Source: Watersipora subatra
Taxonomy: Eukaryota > Bryozoa > Gymnolaemata > Cheilostomatida > Watersiporidae
Assembly: GCF_963576615.1 (NCBI RefSeq)
Contig: NC_088708.1
Coordinates: 29,891,191 to 29,955,190, forward strand
Length of the DNA stretch: 64,000 nt
Reading direction: 5' to 3'
Part shown: positions 1 through 11,465 of the stretch, piece after piece
How the letters are laid out: each line of letters opens with the position of its first letter
How positions within the stretch are numbered: the first letter of the stretch is position 1
The notes under the pieces: model-generated
What the model was told of the DNA's origin: nothing
Database searches by the model: none
The model's input: the letters and a program-made list of their open reading frames with translations, nothing else
Translations under genes and position numbers: made by a program

Positions 1-735
1 TGTCAGGGGTAATGGCAGTGGCTCAAAACCTGGTCAGTTTCTGGGTCGTTTTGTAGGGGTGGAGCTTAATCCGAAAATACCAAAGCTTTAAAGTTGGTCG
101 TACTGAGCCACAGTTAGTCGTTTTGAGCCACTGCAAACGTTTAGTTGTTGAGAAATCGCGTAGTTATCTTTTTGTTTAACAAAATATCATGTAACCATTT
201 TTTTCAAGCAATATTTTAATTTCAAATATGAGCTCTTTCAGCTAAATAACATAAAGTAGTTACATAGCTGTTTATTGTAGTTCTCTCTTGTTTGGAATAA
301 ATGGTAACTTGCTCACGAAACAAAAAATCTTCTCAAAAATACACCATTAATTTTTCTGTATTTGTATATATTTGAAAAATAGTTTCGTATTTTTTAATAT
401 GAATACACTTTTGTAAAGTGGTATTACATGAAATATTGAAAAGTTACGATTATGTTCTGAACAAATAAAATGCACATTAAAACGATTGTCTGCTTTGTTA
501 CCCTTCTGAGAGCCTAAAATGATTCTATTTAATTTTACTGTAAATATTAATATTAGTATCTCGTTAGGCAAGAAACTAAAAGGTTCTTGAAACTGTGTTT
601 TCACGTCTTTAGAGGCTCTCAGTGAGAACAATCTGATCTGATTGATTGTAAAAATGAAGACAACAGAAGACAACAGTTTCTTATCTTTACGGTATTTGCT
701 GCAAGCACACACTTTTTTAACAACTAACTTTGTAT
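1..735 (+). repeat. left terminal inverted repeat
   Basis: This is the left arm of the 6.1-kb element. It pairs with 5450-6113 on the opposite strand. The outer ~75 bases are close to identical. Internal blocks (the TATTTTTGAGATGATTTTT-like block, the GCACATT block near 470, and the AACAACTAACTTT block near 720) stay colinear with small indels. Apparent open frames inside it, including a 141-codon minus-strand one at 347-772, have no coding character. Confidence 0.7.
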
Positions 736-1310
736 TACTCCTAAGTCTTAACTGTAGCACCTTTTGAAACAACGACAGTATGTAGCTACCTAAGAAACAA
801 CCATTTAATTGTGTATCTCAGATTTTATTTGAACTTGTTACTACAATGGTGCGTTGTAAGTAGCACTGCCAGGCCTAGGCTGTATCTCATCTGTTTGGTT
901 TACAAGAAGTGTAAGAGAGGAGGCAAGGTAAAGCTAATTTTTGTAGTCTCCTGCAATGCAGGGCAGTTATATTTTTTGACTAGACAGTCTGCCTGTGATC
1001 AGTAGTCCTCAGTAGTCAGAGTCGGTTACTGCTTGCAATTTGTCTTAAAAAATTAATTGAAATGCACTACATATTCATATTGCTTCAACCCTAAAAGAAG
1101 ACCTCAGTGGGTCATCATGTATTCATAACTGACTTCTTGTATTCGTCATTTCATCTTCTATATAGGCCTACATACAGGTCTCCTGTGCCTGTAGTCGGCA
1201 ATCGTGTCGGTAGGTTATCAAAGCCTCGATAGCTGAATGACATGATTGCTGACGACAGTCAACTTCTACGAAGAGCCTGAGGGCCTACCAAATATATTTT
1301 TTAATTGCAG

Positions 1311-4300
1311 TGCCTTTAATCATTATGCCACTTGTTCTTGCCTCATCGTTAGACAAGGCTGAGCATGCCATCAAAGCCCATGAAATCGAATATGGCAACA
1401 AGTTTTACACATACCATAAGGACGGCATATTCAACAAACATGAAAGACGTTTTGAAGGTAATCTCATATCCTTAAAGTATTTTTTCTCCACTGCCTAATT
1501 TGTGATCTTGTGTTGAAAATGAACATTTTATACCTCGGATATTTTAGTATAACCTTGATTGTGAAGTGTAACCTTGATTGTAAAATGTAAGGCTACGCTT
1601 AGTTGTTGTGCAATAGAAGTACATGTCAATAGTAGCCTATATGTTTTTATGCTGCAGTTTTATGAGGCCCTTTTTGGTTTGTTTTTTTGACGACACAGGC
1701 CCTACTTGAAGCAGAGTTGACACAATTTTCATCAGTTCACTAGCAACTCACACTGGATACACACCATCTACCTCTCAGCAATAAAGGATTACTCTCTATG
1801 GACACTCAACCCTTAATTTAACGAAGTGGACATTCATGTATATACAGACATGCAGTGGATTACAATCAAGCTTATAGTGCAGCCTTGATTCGAAGATATA
1901 CATGGACTTCAATGTACAAGCATTGGCATGCAATTGAAATGACATTAAAAATCATTGTATATTAATAACTACAATCAACCAAGCAATAAATGTATAAAGC
2001 ATCATATACATGCAGCAGTTAGTTCTCAATTGAGTGTTAGCAATCAAGTAAGGCTAAAAACCTACAACGTCTTCAGCCAATGAATCTAAAAATTCTGTAC
2101 CATGTTTCTTAATTTTAAAATTTTATCTGCTCTAATTTAGCAAGGTGAAGATATTTAGAGAGGTAAGAAGGTCATTCATGACAGCCAAGGCTATTTATGT
2201 ATGTATGGCGAAGAAAAAGAGTATGGCTGCATGCACGGCCTTGAAAGACATCAAACCCAGAAGGAAAAGTACAAAGGACAGCGGAGGGTAAGTTACCGGT
2301 ACACCAAGAATATTTTACTCAGCCTATTATTAGGGATATATTTTGGACAGCAAAACTCGGTCATTGTATGTCAAATATATTTAGACAGGGCTATCCTTCC
2401 ATGTCTTTGCAAATGCACAGATAGTATAGTTTGGATTTTACATAGATATGATAAATAATATTTATTACTTTTATGGATTTTACTTTGTCTTATTTCTGAA
2501 ATAGATATCTTTTAACAAAAGCACGCGTGCTCATTTATATTCTTGTAAGCCTGTAATCAGAGAACGCAGTAAATCTAAGTCTACACTACTGTGAGGGTTG
2601 GACATGTCTAAGCTGTATTCGATACTTTGCTTTCGGTCTCACGGTACATCAAAGTTCATAAACACTTTCTCTTATTTTAATTCATCTACATTTTCATAGA
2701 AATTTGGTAGAATTGCAAAAAAACAAGGACTTGATTGGAATGCTCAGATACCATATCCTTGACCCAACAGCGAGTGAAGTTTACGGCAATCTGTCTCATT
2801 TTTCTTAAGAATTTCTCATCCCGAGGCCTCACACATGCGCCAGAGGGTATTATATCGCAGTTCACACCTTTGGTTAAACTCGGACGTAATATTTTATTTT
2901 ACATTTAATATTTCACACTTAAAATATGCAAAAACAATCATTAAAAGCAAAATAAAATGAATGCTTATTTTGGAGCCCTGGCAACAAGGCCTTTGTTTGG
3001 ACTCTTTTGCCAATTTGAATTTAGTTAGATTGTGCCCACAAATATAAATATGCTATACATGTGCATAAATTCAGTTATGTTGTCACATGGTGTCGATATA
3101 CGTAACATACGCATTGTTTATATTTTCAGTCACAGAATCCAACAAAGAGACCGCATCCTCCAGACAATACATCTGATAGTAACACGAAGGTACTCACTCA
3201 CATAACCAGCAATAAAATTTTAGGCAAATTGAGCAATATTAATTATGGTTAAATGTGGAATTTCAATGGTAGGCAGATCTTCAAGCCCTTTATAACCCTA
3301 AATTAGTAGCTAGAAAAACGTGAAGTTATAGTAGGATAATGCAGAAGAACCCCTTATGTAGGCAGGATTAGGTTTTAGAAACAAATTATTTGCTGCCAAC
3401 TGCGATATTTGTTAAGTTGCCTCTTCACACCCAGCCAAACGTTCAATGCTTCGAGCATTCTGATTTATAGCTCAAGATAAGGAGGAAACGCAGGGCTTGC
3501 TCAGGACTAGTAGGAGTAAGAGCGGAGGCTATGCGAGCTCCCATAGATGTGGGGAGCATCTACGAAATGCCACAAACGACAGCATTATAGATGTAACTGA
3601 GACACCTGAAGTTACTTTCATACCTAACAGTCCGGTGAGTGGTAATATTCAGTAACTCAGTTTTAAAATTAGAACCCTGTTGCATGATGCTTTCGTGTCA
3701 CTTTAGTGTAAGTGCTCAGTGTCTGAATTGGAGAGAGTTGTGCAGCGATGCTCTCAAATCTCTGATTTCAGATTTGTAAAGCATATCAAATTGCTGGCAT
3801 GCGTTTTGCTCCAAATCAAATCACTTAGAAGGGTGACTGCTCAGCTTTCAAATAGAATGAAATTAAAACCTTCATCCACTATGTAAATGATGGTTTTAGT
3901 TTGATTTAATTTACATGCTGGGTAATCCATTTTCATGGTGCTTTGATGCCAATCTCATGATTGGTGATTTGATGTGGTTTGCAAATCTCTAATCAGGATT
4001 TGGGAGCATCTCTGGAGTTGTTATCAACTCTTCGATAAGTTGATAACAACATCTGATTCGTAGACTGAGTACTTGAACTAATGTCGCTGTTGTCTTCTAC
4101 AAGTCAACTCTATGGGCTAAGTCGGTTGAGCAATGTAGGATCGGAGAAGTTACATGAACCAAAAAATAATTGTGAAATAAAACTACTGTAAAAACAGTAA
4201 TAAAATCAGGAACTAGCAAAAGCAGATTTGCCCAGCTCTTTGAGATCGCCAAATTAACTTCCAGCTAATCACAATGTCCAATGTAACTTTCCAATCTAAT

Positions 4301-4482
4301 TCATTAAATTAACAAATAATATTCCTGTCAAAGTCAAAAATCGTCGCAAATAATGCCACTTGAATACTGCATTCACTGTACTTTACAAGTACAAGGAGAT
4401 GTAAATACACATGCTATGATTGTTTTTATTTTAGATCAAGGATCTCCAAGAGGAAGTAAGAAGGAGGAGTAAGAGAATGTAA
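1311..4482 (+). CDS. unrecognised spliced gene inside the TIR element (five phase-consistent exons)
   Basis: I do not recognise the product. Five exons join in frame: 1311-1457, 2163-2287, 3130-3178, 3471-3634 and 4435-4482 (stop TAA). Each has a usable acceptor (ATTGCAG, TTTAGAGAG, TTTTCAG, TTTATAG, ATTTTAG) and a donor (GTAATC, GTAAGT, GTAACA, GTGAGT). The phases agree at every junction, which is hard to obtain by chance. The product has a segment containing DKAEHAIKAHEIEYGNK and a possible metal-binding stretch with C and H residues (YLCMYG, YGCMHGLERH, lines 2180-2260). A Ser/Thr/Pro-rich linker follows, then a basic, coiled-coil-like C-terminus (KDLQEEVRRRSKRM). The start is unresolved: an upstream exon ending at 910 (donor GTAAGA, correct phase) is possible but has no clear ATG. 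It may be a transposon accessory gene or captured host exons. Confidence 0.5.
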
Positions 4483-4562
4483 TGAGAATGTCAAGAGGAG
4501 TAAGAAATGGCAGAGCAAAAATGCTTCTTGAGGCTTTATAATACATGCAATATCTAGATAGG

Positions 4563-4698
4563 CATAAAACAAGTTTGTTCCCAATAGCTGTGGGTGAGCT
4601 GGCAATGAAGGGAGGCCACGCCAGAGGGCATCTGGCGTGCCCTCCACCTCATTGCCAGTTCATCTGCAGCCATAGAGAACAAACTTGTTCTAGATAGG
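4563..4698. repeat. foldback (hairpin) element with flanking 10-bp direct repeats
   Basis: Two arms of about 58 bases (about 4569-4626 and 4637-4690) are imperfect reverse complements around a ~10-base loop. Both begin and end with AACAAGTTTGTTC. The direct repeat TCTAGATAGG occurs immediately outside, at 4553-4562 and 4689-4698. This looks like a small MITE or foldback insertion with a target duplication. It sits in the last intron/3' region of the gene inside the large TIR element. Confidence 0.6.
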
Positions 4699-5449
4699 AA
4701 TACTTTGATATGCAAAAACTCGAACTGTTTCAGCTAGGTACCGTGCTCAATTTTGAGTGAATATATTGATCAAATTAAAACATACCTGCCGACATACAAC
4801 ATTCAGGATTTTCAACACTGATTTTCTTTTAAATAACCCAGACTTATATTCACTTATTTTCACATATCTACATGTAGTATATGTGGCCCTTTTCTGTGTT
4901 ATTCTGTTCTCATTTGTGATTGTTAAAGGCCTTTTATGGCTTTGGTGCTGATGTGGTAGTAATTAAGTTATGCGCAACATTTTATTTTTATATCAAATAA
5001 AGTAAAATCATTAAACATAACAATTTATCATGATAGATTCGTCTGATAACTGAAACAACCTACTTTCTATGATTGTTCCAGTGGTCCATCACCAGACATT
5101 TTATCATTGCGCATCGACTTTTCAAACAATGTATGCTGTATAACGTCAGCAATGCCAATAGACGTACATCATGCTAAAGGTTTTGTGTGTGCTGCCCTCT
5201 GATTTTCCAGAATTGGCTACATTGTGCTTGTGGAGGTAACTGGAGAACTGCTAACAATGATGCACAACAATTGCCACATGCATTATTTATATTGGAGCAA
5301 GAAAATACATCATCATGCCAACAGCAAGAAAATATTTTTGCCCAACAAATCAAGAAAATCTTTTTGATCACACATTGCTGTACTTAAATAATAAAGATAT
5401 AAGCAAGTTGACAAATGAATACCTACAGAGTGCGGACATGTTCAAAATC

Positions 5450-6113
5450 TAAATAAAGTTAGTTGTTGGAGAAGTCCGTGTTTGCAGTAAAGATAAGATA
5501 GACTAATGTCTTCTGTTGCCTTTTCACAATCTTTGTCTCACGATACGCTAACATAAATAGTTACACTAAAATGAAATAGAATCTTCTTTAGCTCTTAGAA
5601 TGGTAGCAAAGTAGACAATTGTTTCAATGTGCATTTTATTTTGTTAGAACATAATCACAAATATTCAATAACTTATGTAATACCACGTTACATACATAAA
5701 AGTGCAATCATATTACAACGTATGTAATATATCTTTCATATACACTGTATAAACAAATACAAAATAATTAATGATGTATTTTTGAGATGATTTTTTCCGT
5801 CTCGTGAGCATGTTACTAGTTCGTCTTAACGCGACAAAACTACAATAAACAGCTATGTGAATACGTTGTGCTAGGTTGATGGAAGATCTCATATTTTTAA
5901 TTAAATATTTGCCTAAAAAGATGTTTATGCTTTATTTTGTTACAAAAAATAAAAAAGATTACAGACTAAATTTCTAACCAACTAAACATTGGCACTTGCT
6001 TAAAACCTCGTCGCTTAGAGCCGACCAAACATTTGTATTTCCGGATTAAGCTCCACCTCTACAAAACGACCCAGAAACTGACCAGGTTTTGAGCCACTGC
6101 CATTATACCTGAC
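5450..6113 (-). repeat. right terminal inverted repeat
   Basis: This is the reverse complement of 1-735. It ends in GAGCCACTGCCATTATACC just before unique flanking sequence at about 6114. It is slightly shorter than the left arm because of indels. Confidence 0.7.
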
Positions 6114-6329
6114 CATTTCAGATACCCAGGTCTGAACGACAGCGATCTAAACTATTGGACTACGATCGCTCAACTGACATCTCGCACCCAAAGTGAGAAT
6201 CATACCCCTGATCTGTGAGATAAGCAAGATGTTTCTAGGTGATGCAAACAGGGTGTTTGTAAGCCCATATGAATATTTATTCATAAATTTCTCAGTGGAA
6301 AGGTTGAATGGTCAATATCCGGGGTCAGG

Positions 6330-6512
6330 CCTGCCAACCCAAGAGTGGGGCAATTTGTGAGATTTGGTTTTGGGGCAATTGATCTATCAATGATAGTATA
6401 TATAAAATTGTGAAAATTGGGGCAAAAATCTCACGCATTTCTCACGCATTTTCATTTTTTCTTTGGGGTGATTGCGTGATTCTCACGCCCAATGCGTGAG
6501 AGTTATCAGGTA
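6330..6512. mobile_element. short MITE, family M1 copy 1
   Basis: This ~183-bp repeat starts CCTGCCAAC and ends in a diverged inverse (GTTATCAGG). It contains several TCTCACGCATT-type motifs and an inverted TGCGTGAGA motif. A second copy with the same internal order lies at 17802-17988, and the core AATGATAGTATATATA is shared. No coding capacity. Confidence 0.7.
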
Positions 6513-6565
6513 TTTCTAGGGTTAAGTGATTTGAAGAGGGATGTAACATCCAGTAAAAAAGCCAT

Positions 6566-6746
6566 TGTCACAGTTTAGCTGGTATTTAGTCTTTATTTAG
6601 CAGATACGTCCATGCAACTTGCACGCGGTCAGCAAAAGTAAAAATACGCAGATCAACTCTGCTCACATAAGGATAAAGGTTATCTGCAGAATATTATTAT
6701 GTATAGAAAAGGAGACAACTCCGATATGTAGCACAAGTATATAGCA
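6566..6746 (-). repeat. 3' LTR of Gypsy element 1
   Basis: This 181-bp repeat is near-identical to 11021-11201. On the minus strand it starts TGCTATATACTTG directly after the polypurine tract and ends in CTGTGACA. Confidence 0.92.
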
Positions 6747-6824
6747 TCCCCTTTTTCGGGTTAAAACTAAGTAAACTGAACACAACTACGAGTAATGAGT
6801 GGGTACTACAGGACAAACAAAGAA

Positions 6825-7280
6825 CTAATATAGAACAAAGTCCTTGAGCCATTTAGGCCGACTAGTCTGGCAACCTGCTCTAGATGTGTGTATATGTGGT
6901 CTCAATGTAGGAGGAGAGGCAGGTAACTCAGCGAGTTCCTGATAAGTAGCATCGAGAACTGCTTCGGGTTCAGGCACAGCTTGAGCCTCAATAGAAGCAT
7001 GTTGGACCTCAGCCGCAGATGGTTGAGCCTCAGCAGGAGCTGGTTTAGCCTCTGCAGGAGCAACTAATGCTCTCCTTATATCAATTCGATTACGCCTGTA
7101 CTCAAGACCTCCCGACTCAACCATGTACGACCTATCACCCAAAACAGCAGTGACCTGATCTGGTATCCACAAACCACGAGCCGTGCGGAAATGCACCCAA
7201 TCTTCAACCAAAAAACCTGTCTTGTCACCACGACTGTGGTTATCATAGCAGTGCTTTTGCTTAGACTGCCTCTGCTCCAA
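6825..7280 (-). pseudogene. integrase C-terminal tail of Gypsy element 1
   Basis: This 151-codon frame begins QKHCYDNHSRG and holds the GD/GPF-like small barrel (VHFRTARGLWIPDQVTAV). A linker of Ala/Glu/Pro repeats (about 7030-6940, EAKPAPAEAQPSAAE-like) follows, and it ends SRPKWLKDFVLY, the usual basic terminus of Gypsy pol. It is in a different frame from the integrase core. Confidence 0.75.
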
Positions 7281-7433
7281 CTTCTGCCTAACAACCTGTA
7301 AGTCATATCCCTAAACCACATAGAGCTGAGACGACACTGGTACTCTATCTCGCAGCGTTCTACCTTGGAGTAACTGCGCGAGAGAAGGCAAACCCTCATC
7401 CACTGGTGTATTTCTGGTCGCTAACAAACCTTC

Positions 7434-8357
7434 TCAACACTGACTCCTGGACTTCATCACTTTCTTCATCATAGCCTTAACTGTGCCTATGCACCGTTCC
7501 ACCTGTCCATTGCCGGACGAATGTAGCAGAGAACTAGTAGTGTGCTTAATGCCTTTGAACTTTAGACACTCCTGGATTTTACGACTGGTCAGCTGTGGAC
7601 CATTATCAGATATGATATGGCAAGGCCCTCCAAAATCAGCAAACACTTCTCCTAAGGCCTGAATTAACGACTCAGACCTCACAAACTCCAGCAACTTAAC
7701 TACAGGCCATTTCGTCAAGTAATCTACAACTGCTAGGTAGCTCTTATCGGAAATTTCAAAAGGATCGATACCTATTACCTCAAAAGGAAACTTGGGGATT
7801 GGCACGGAAATCAAGAGCTCTTTAGTGTTAGCCCGCTCTACACTAGCACAAGCCTCACAAGACATACACTTCTCCTCGAGTCTTTTTTGCAAGCCCGGCC
7901 AGTATACTGATGACCGAGCTCTTTGTAGAGTCTTAGTCACCCCTTGATGTCCTGAATGCAAACTTTCTATCAATTCTGACCGACAAGCATTTGGCACCAC
8001 TAGACGAGAACCATAAAAAAGAAGACCCTCAGCTACCGACAACAATTGCCTAATGCCCCAGTACGATAGGACACGTGTGGCACATCGTTTTCTCTCCTTA
8101 AGACAGCCACTCTGAGTAAGTTTTGTAACCACAGACAACTCTTCATCCGCAGCTGTGTAATGCATGTAATTCTCAGTGATATCCTCAGAGCCAAAAACCT
8201 CACAAACAACAAAAGACATCGGATCTGTATCTACAACTGAATCACTCTGCTCGTGCTCCGGCGGACACGATCTAGAGAAGGTGTCTGCTAACACTAACTC
8301 CTTGCCAGGCTTGTACTCAAGAACAACACCAGGATACGCCATCATCTGCAAACGCAT
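7434..8357 (-). pseudogene. integrase of Gypsy element 1
   Basis: The 5' end contains the end of RNase H/linker (YKPGKELVLADTFSRS). The zinc-binding HHCC domain follows (HSGHQGVTKTLQRA...CMSCEACASV), then the catalytic core with D (GIDPFEISDKSYLAVVDYLT), D (ISDNGPQLTS) and E (GNGQVERCIGTVKAMM). The frame stops at 7434 near the core C-terminus. Confidence 0.88.
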
Positions 8358-8616
8358 TTTTGCAAGACGAGGAGTGAAGACCCCCCACTTCCTTCTTCAC
8401 AATACCCAAAAGCGGTTCATGATCCGTCTCAACTATTACCTCTGCACGACCCACAATATAAAATTGAAAACGCTGACAAGCGAAAACTATAGCCATGAAC
8501 TCCTTTTCCACTTGAGAGTAATTCTGCTGACTTACAGACAGTGACTTCGCGACAAATTCTATAGGCCTACTATTCTGCATCAGCACTGCACCCAGAGCAT
8601 GTGAGCTGGCATCACT
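8317..8616 (-). pseudogene. RNase H of Gypsy element 1
   Basis: Downstream of the TAG the frame shows the Gypsy RNase H pattern: SDASSHALGAVL, then EKEFMAIVFACQRFQFYI and ETDHEPL. The frame is lost near a run of six C at about 8380-8385, where a slipped base shifts it relative to the next block. Confidence 0.85.
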
Positions 8617-9408
8617 CTAAACCATTATAGGCAATGCAGAGTCATACAAAGCTAGCTCAGGCAACTTAGCAACAATACCCCGAATCTTCTCAAAAGCCTC
8701 CGCCTGAGCCGACTCCCATATGAACTCTTTGTCCTTCTTACACACCTCCCTAAGTGGGTGAGTCAGTTCAGAAAGATTGGGAATGAACTTAGCAAGGTAA
8801 GTAATGAACCCTAAATACCTGTGCACAGCCTCTTTGTCTGTCGGCACAACCATGTTCATAACTGCCTCCACTTTAGACCTCTGCGGCTGCACACCTGTAC
8901 CTGTGAGCGTGTGACCTAAGAAATCAACCTTCTCCTGCAAAAACCCACTCTTCCTCCTGTTCATCGTTAGTCCTGCCTTCTGCAGCCTATCGAGAACCTT
9001 TCTAAGCCTTTGATTGTGCTCTGACACACTAGCACTATGAACTAGAACATCATCAATATAAACGCAAAGTCCTGGAATACCCTTCAGGGTATCAACCATG
9101 ATCTGGTGAAACAACTCGGGCAAATTACATGTACCCATCGGCAGCCTTCCGTACCTGTATTTGTCAAACGGTTTCACAAAACAGAACAAACGAGAAGATG
9201 CCTCATCCAAACAAATCTGGTGAAACCCCTGTTTGGCATCAAGACAGCTAAAGAACTTGCTACCACGCATGTCAGCAAAAATCTCTGTTGTAGTAGGAAT
9301 ATGGCGCTGTGCTCTGATCAACTGTGTGTTTAGATATGCAGGATCAAGACAGAGTAGATGCGAGTAGACCCATCTGGTTTTCCAAACAAGACTAGCGGGC
9401 ATAGCCAT
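8617..9408 (-). pseudogene. reverse transcriptase of Gypsy element 1
   Basis: This frame carries the RT fingers/palm: LDAKQGFHQI, GRLPMGTCNLP and the catalytic box YIDDVLVHS, followed by the thumb/connection (FLGFITYLAKFIP-type region). It overlaps the preceding frame at 9330-9408, where the frameshift lies. An in-frame TAG at about 8617-8619 separates it from the RNase H start (SDASSHALGAVL just downstream in the same frame). Confidence 0.88.
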
Positions 9409-10043
9409 TCCAAAAACTCACTATCAGGCACAATAACACCTTGACTCACCAGACTGTCCAACATAGCTTTCAGACTGGCTTTCTTGCTATGAGGTACAGA
9501 TCTTGGTGGAACTGCCTTGGGAATTGCTGTAGACTTTAGATGCAGTTTCACTGGTTCTCTGAACTTGCCTAGGCCCTGAAACACTGATTCAAACTCCTCT
9601 AGAATCGAATCTACAGACTCTGAAACTTCAAAAACCCAATCAGGCTCAGAATCAACTATCTGCAGCTCACGAGTAGTATGTAACCCCAATAGAGTTATAT
9701 CAGATGCCAAATACTCATCATCTACTATATAGAAAGTAACAGTAACTGTACAGTCGGAAATATCTGCACGCGGAACTTTCAAAACGGTTTTACCAATGAC
9801 TGGTATCTTATGACCTGTGAATCCTACCAATGACAATTTGGACTTTGTGGCTTCTCTCTGACCAATGGACTTCAGGACCGACTTGGGAATTACATTCACT
9901 TCAGCGCCTGTATCGACTTTTACAGAAACCAACGAGTCATTCACATACAAGGTCTTACGCCACTCACTCTCGTTTACAGAAAAAACATAAAATTTGTCAT
10001 CATTATCTTCAGTCTCAGATTCTACTACATTACAAGCATGCAT
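9330..10043 (-). pseudogene. protease and N-terminal RT of Gypsy element 1
   Basis: This is in the same frame as gag, after its two stops. It carries the aspartic protease active site in KVDTGAEVNVIP and then the RT N-terminus up to LFGKPDGSTRI. A frameshift at about 9350 moves the rest of RT to another frame. The product would be the N-terminal part of a pol polyprotein. Confidence 0.85.
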
Positions 10044-10085
10044 TCTAGATTTAGTACTGGGTTTACTACCACTAGATTAAGAGCT

Positions 10086-10892
10086 CTAACACACTTCAGC
10101 AAAATGATTGAAAGATTTACAATTATTACAGCGTTTACCATACGCTGGGCACTGTCCATATACATGATCTCTGCCACAATACTTGCAGTTGGCAACGTGT
10201 CTTGTCTCTTTACCTTCTTTTTCACCCCACCCCCTGACCAGGGACTTTTGGTCAGATGGGTTAGTCTTGGTATAATACCCTTGATACTTGGTCTGCTTAC
10301 AATTATTCACTGCAGCGACAGACTTCTCACCGTCGATTTCAATTCTTTGGTTCTTTAGAATTGTCTCTTTTGCTCGCATTTTTGTCTTAATAGTCTCTAG
10401 TGTGATGTTTGCATCTAACTGCAGCTCTCGTGAAAGTGCTTTGTCTTTCATTCCCGCTAATAGTCGCATATTTATCATATTATTGTGCTGGGCATTGTCA
10501 AAGTCGCACTTACTTCCCAGCTCACACAACTCGCGGATAAATTCCTCATTAGTCTGACCTGCTTTCTGCTCACAGCCACTTAGAAGAATAGAGTAATGAA
10601 GAGAGTTGCTAGCCGGGTTGAAGTAGTTTGTGAATGCAATTACTGTGTTGTCATACAGTACGTTAGCATTATCTGCTATCTGTTGCTCTGTTGGAGCTGT
10701 TATAGTTAGCTGTGTATACACTTTCTCTGACTCTTCGCCCATTACATATATCAAAGTATCTATCTGCTGTTGCACTGGCTTTCCTGCCAGTCCACTGGCT
10801 GTTCTGTAGCGACTGAACCTCTTTATCCAGTCTCCCCAGGTCTTCTGGGCGTGAGAAAAGTTCAAGGGATTAGGAGGTTTTATGTCGGGCAT
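10086..10892 (-). pseudogene. gag of Gypsy element 1
   Basis: The 268-codon minus-strand frame starts MPDIKPPNPLNF and is typical of a Ty3/Gypsy gag, the structural protein of the virus-like particle. It ends in two zinc-knuckle motifs: CKYCGRDHVYGQC (one residue short of the classic CX2CX4HX4C spacing) and CNNCKSFNHFAEVC. An in-frame TAG at 10086-10088 directly follows the last cysteine, and a TAA in the same frame lies at 10077-10079. The same frame then stays open into the protease, so gag and pol were probably one frame and the two stops are decay. Confidence 0.85.
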
Positions 10893-11020
10893 TCTTCTTA
10901 CTCAGTTACTGTCTTTACTCCTGCTAAACTGCTTTATTGAACAATTTAATATGTGCATTGTTAGTAATGCTGAATTATTTCTTGACTAATGGTTTTTACA
11001 CAATCCTGCCTATGACGCCA

Positions 11021-11201
11021 TGCCACAGTTTAGCTGGTATTAAGTCTTTATTTAGCAGATACGTCTATGCAACTTGCACACGGTCAGCAAAAGTAAAAAT
11101 ACGCAGATCAACTCTGCTCACATAAGGGTAAAGGTTATCTGCAGAATATTATTATGTATAGAAAAGGAGACAACTCCGATATGTAGCGCAAGTATATAAC
11201 A
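11021..11201 (-). repeat. 5' LTR of Gypsy element 1
   Basis: This 181-bp partner of 6566-6746 is followed on the plus side by the GCCAT target duplication at 11202-11206. On the minus strand it starts TGTTATATACTTG and ends CTGTGGCA. Confidence 0.92.
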
Positions 11202-11206
11202 GCCAT

Positions 11207-11465
11207 GCTACTGTGATAATTGATAATTAAGATAATTATTATATGAAATAAGTTTGTTTCATGTATTTACAGTATTTAAAGTAAGTTTTTTTATGTAAGT
11301 TGATTTTTTATCGACTTATTTATGTTAAATAAGATTTAATTGTGCAAGCCGTAATGCTTCACCATACGGCGTTCACTGAGCCGTTCATAGCAATTATAGA
11401 TTAAAAGATGTATATATACCGTAGTTGCAAGTATATGTCTCTAGCTAAAACATATTCTTAAATGC
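11207..11465. other. AT-rich spacer between Gypsy elements 1 and 2
   Basis: About 260 bases lie between the two LTR elements. I see only AT-rich sequence, with no coding exon, TIR or tandem array. Confidence 0.5.

Larger units (their letters stand above)
1..6113. mobile_element. DNA transposon with ~0.7-kb terminal inverted repeats (left end at or before base 1)
   Basis: The first ~735 bases reappear as an imperfect reverse complement at about 5450-6113. The outer part is very similar: bases 14-72 (beginning GGCAGTGGCTCAAAACC) match the reverse complement of 6030-6105 with few differences. The inner part, such as the AAATGCACATT region near 470 and 5635, is more diverged and has indels. A further inverted copy of the subterminal motif (AGTCGTTTTGAGCCACTG) lies at 117-136. 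The similarity runs to base 2, so the true left terminus may lie outside the window and no target duplication can be read. The interior holds a spliced gene (1311-4482) and a foldback insertion (4568-4694). The superfamily is not recognised from the termini. Long imperfect TIRs plus an internal gene suggest a once-autonomous or gene-carrying element. Confidence 0.75.
6566..11201 (-). mobile_element. Ty3/Gypsy LTR retrotransposon, element 1 (complete, degenerate)
   Basis: Two direct repeats of exactly 181 bp (6566-6746 and 11021-11201) bound the element. GCCAT stands immediately outside both ends (6561-6565 and 11202-11206) as a 5-bp target duplication. On the minus strand the LTR reads TG...CA. 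A polypurine run (AAAAAGGGGA) abuts the 3' LTR at 6747-6756. A candidate primer-binding site beginning TGGCGTCATAGG follows the 5' LTR at 11020. The order gag - protease - RT - RNase H - integrase (integrase last) is the Ty3/Gypsy order. Reading frames are broken by several nonsense changes and at least two frameshifts, so this copy is dead. The LTRs differ at only a few positions, so the insertion is not ancient. Confidence 0.93.

Noticed and set aside
347-772. 141-codon minus-strand frame at the left edge
   Set aside because: It lies wholly within the left TIR, is AT-rich and low in complexity, and its counterpart in the right TIR is not open.
4426-4647. 73-codon minus-strand frame
   Set aside because: It runs through the foldback element and the antisense of the last exon. 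No independent support.
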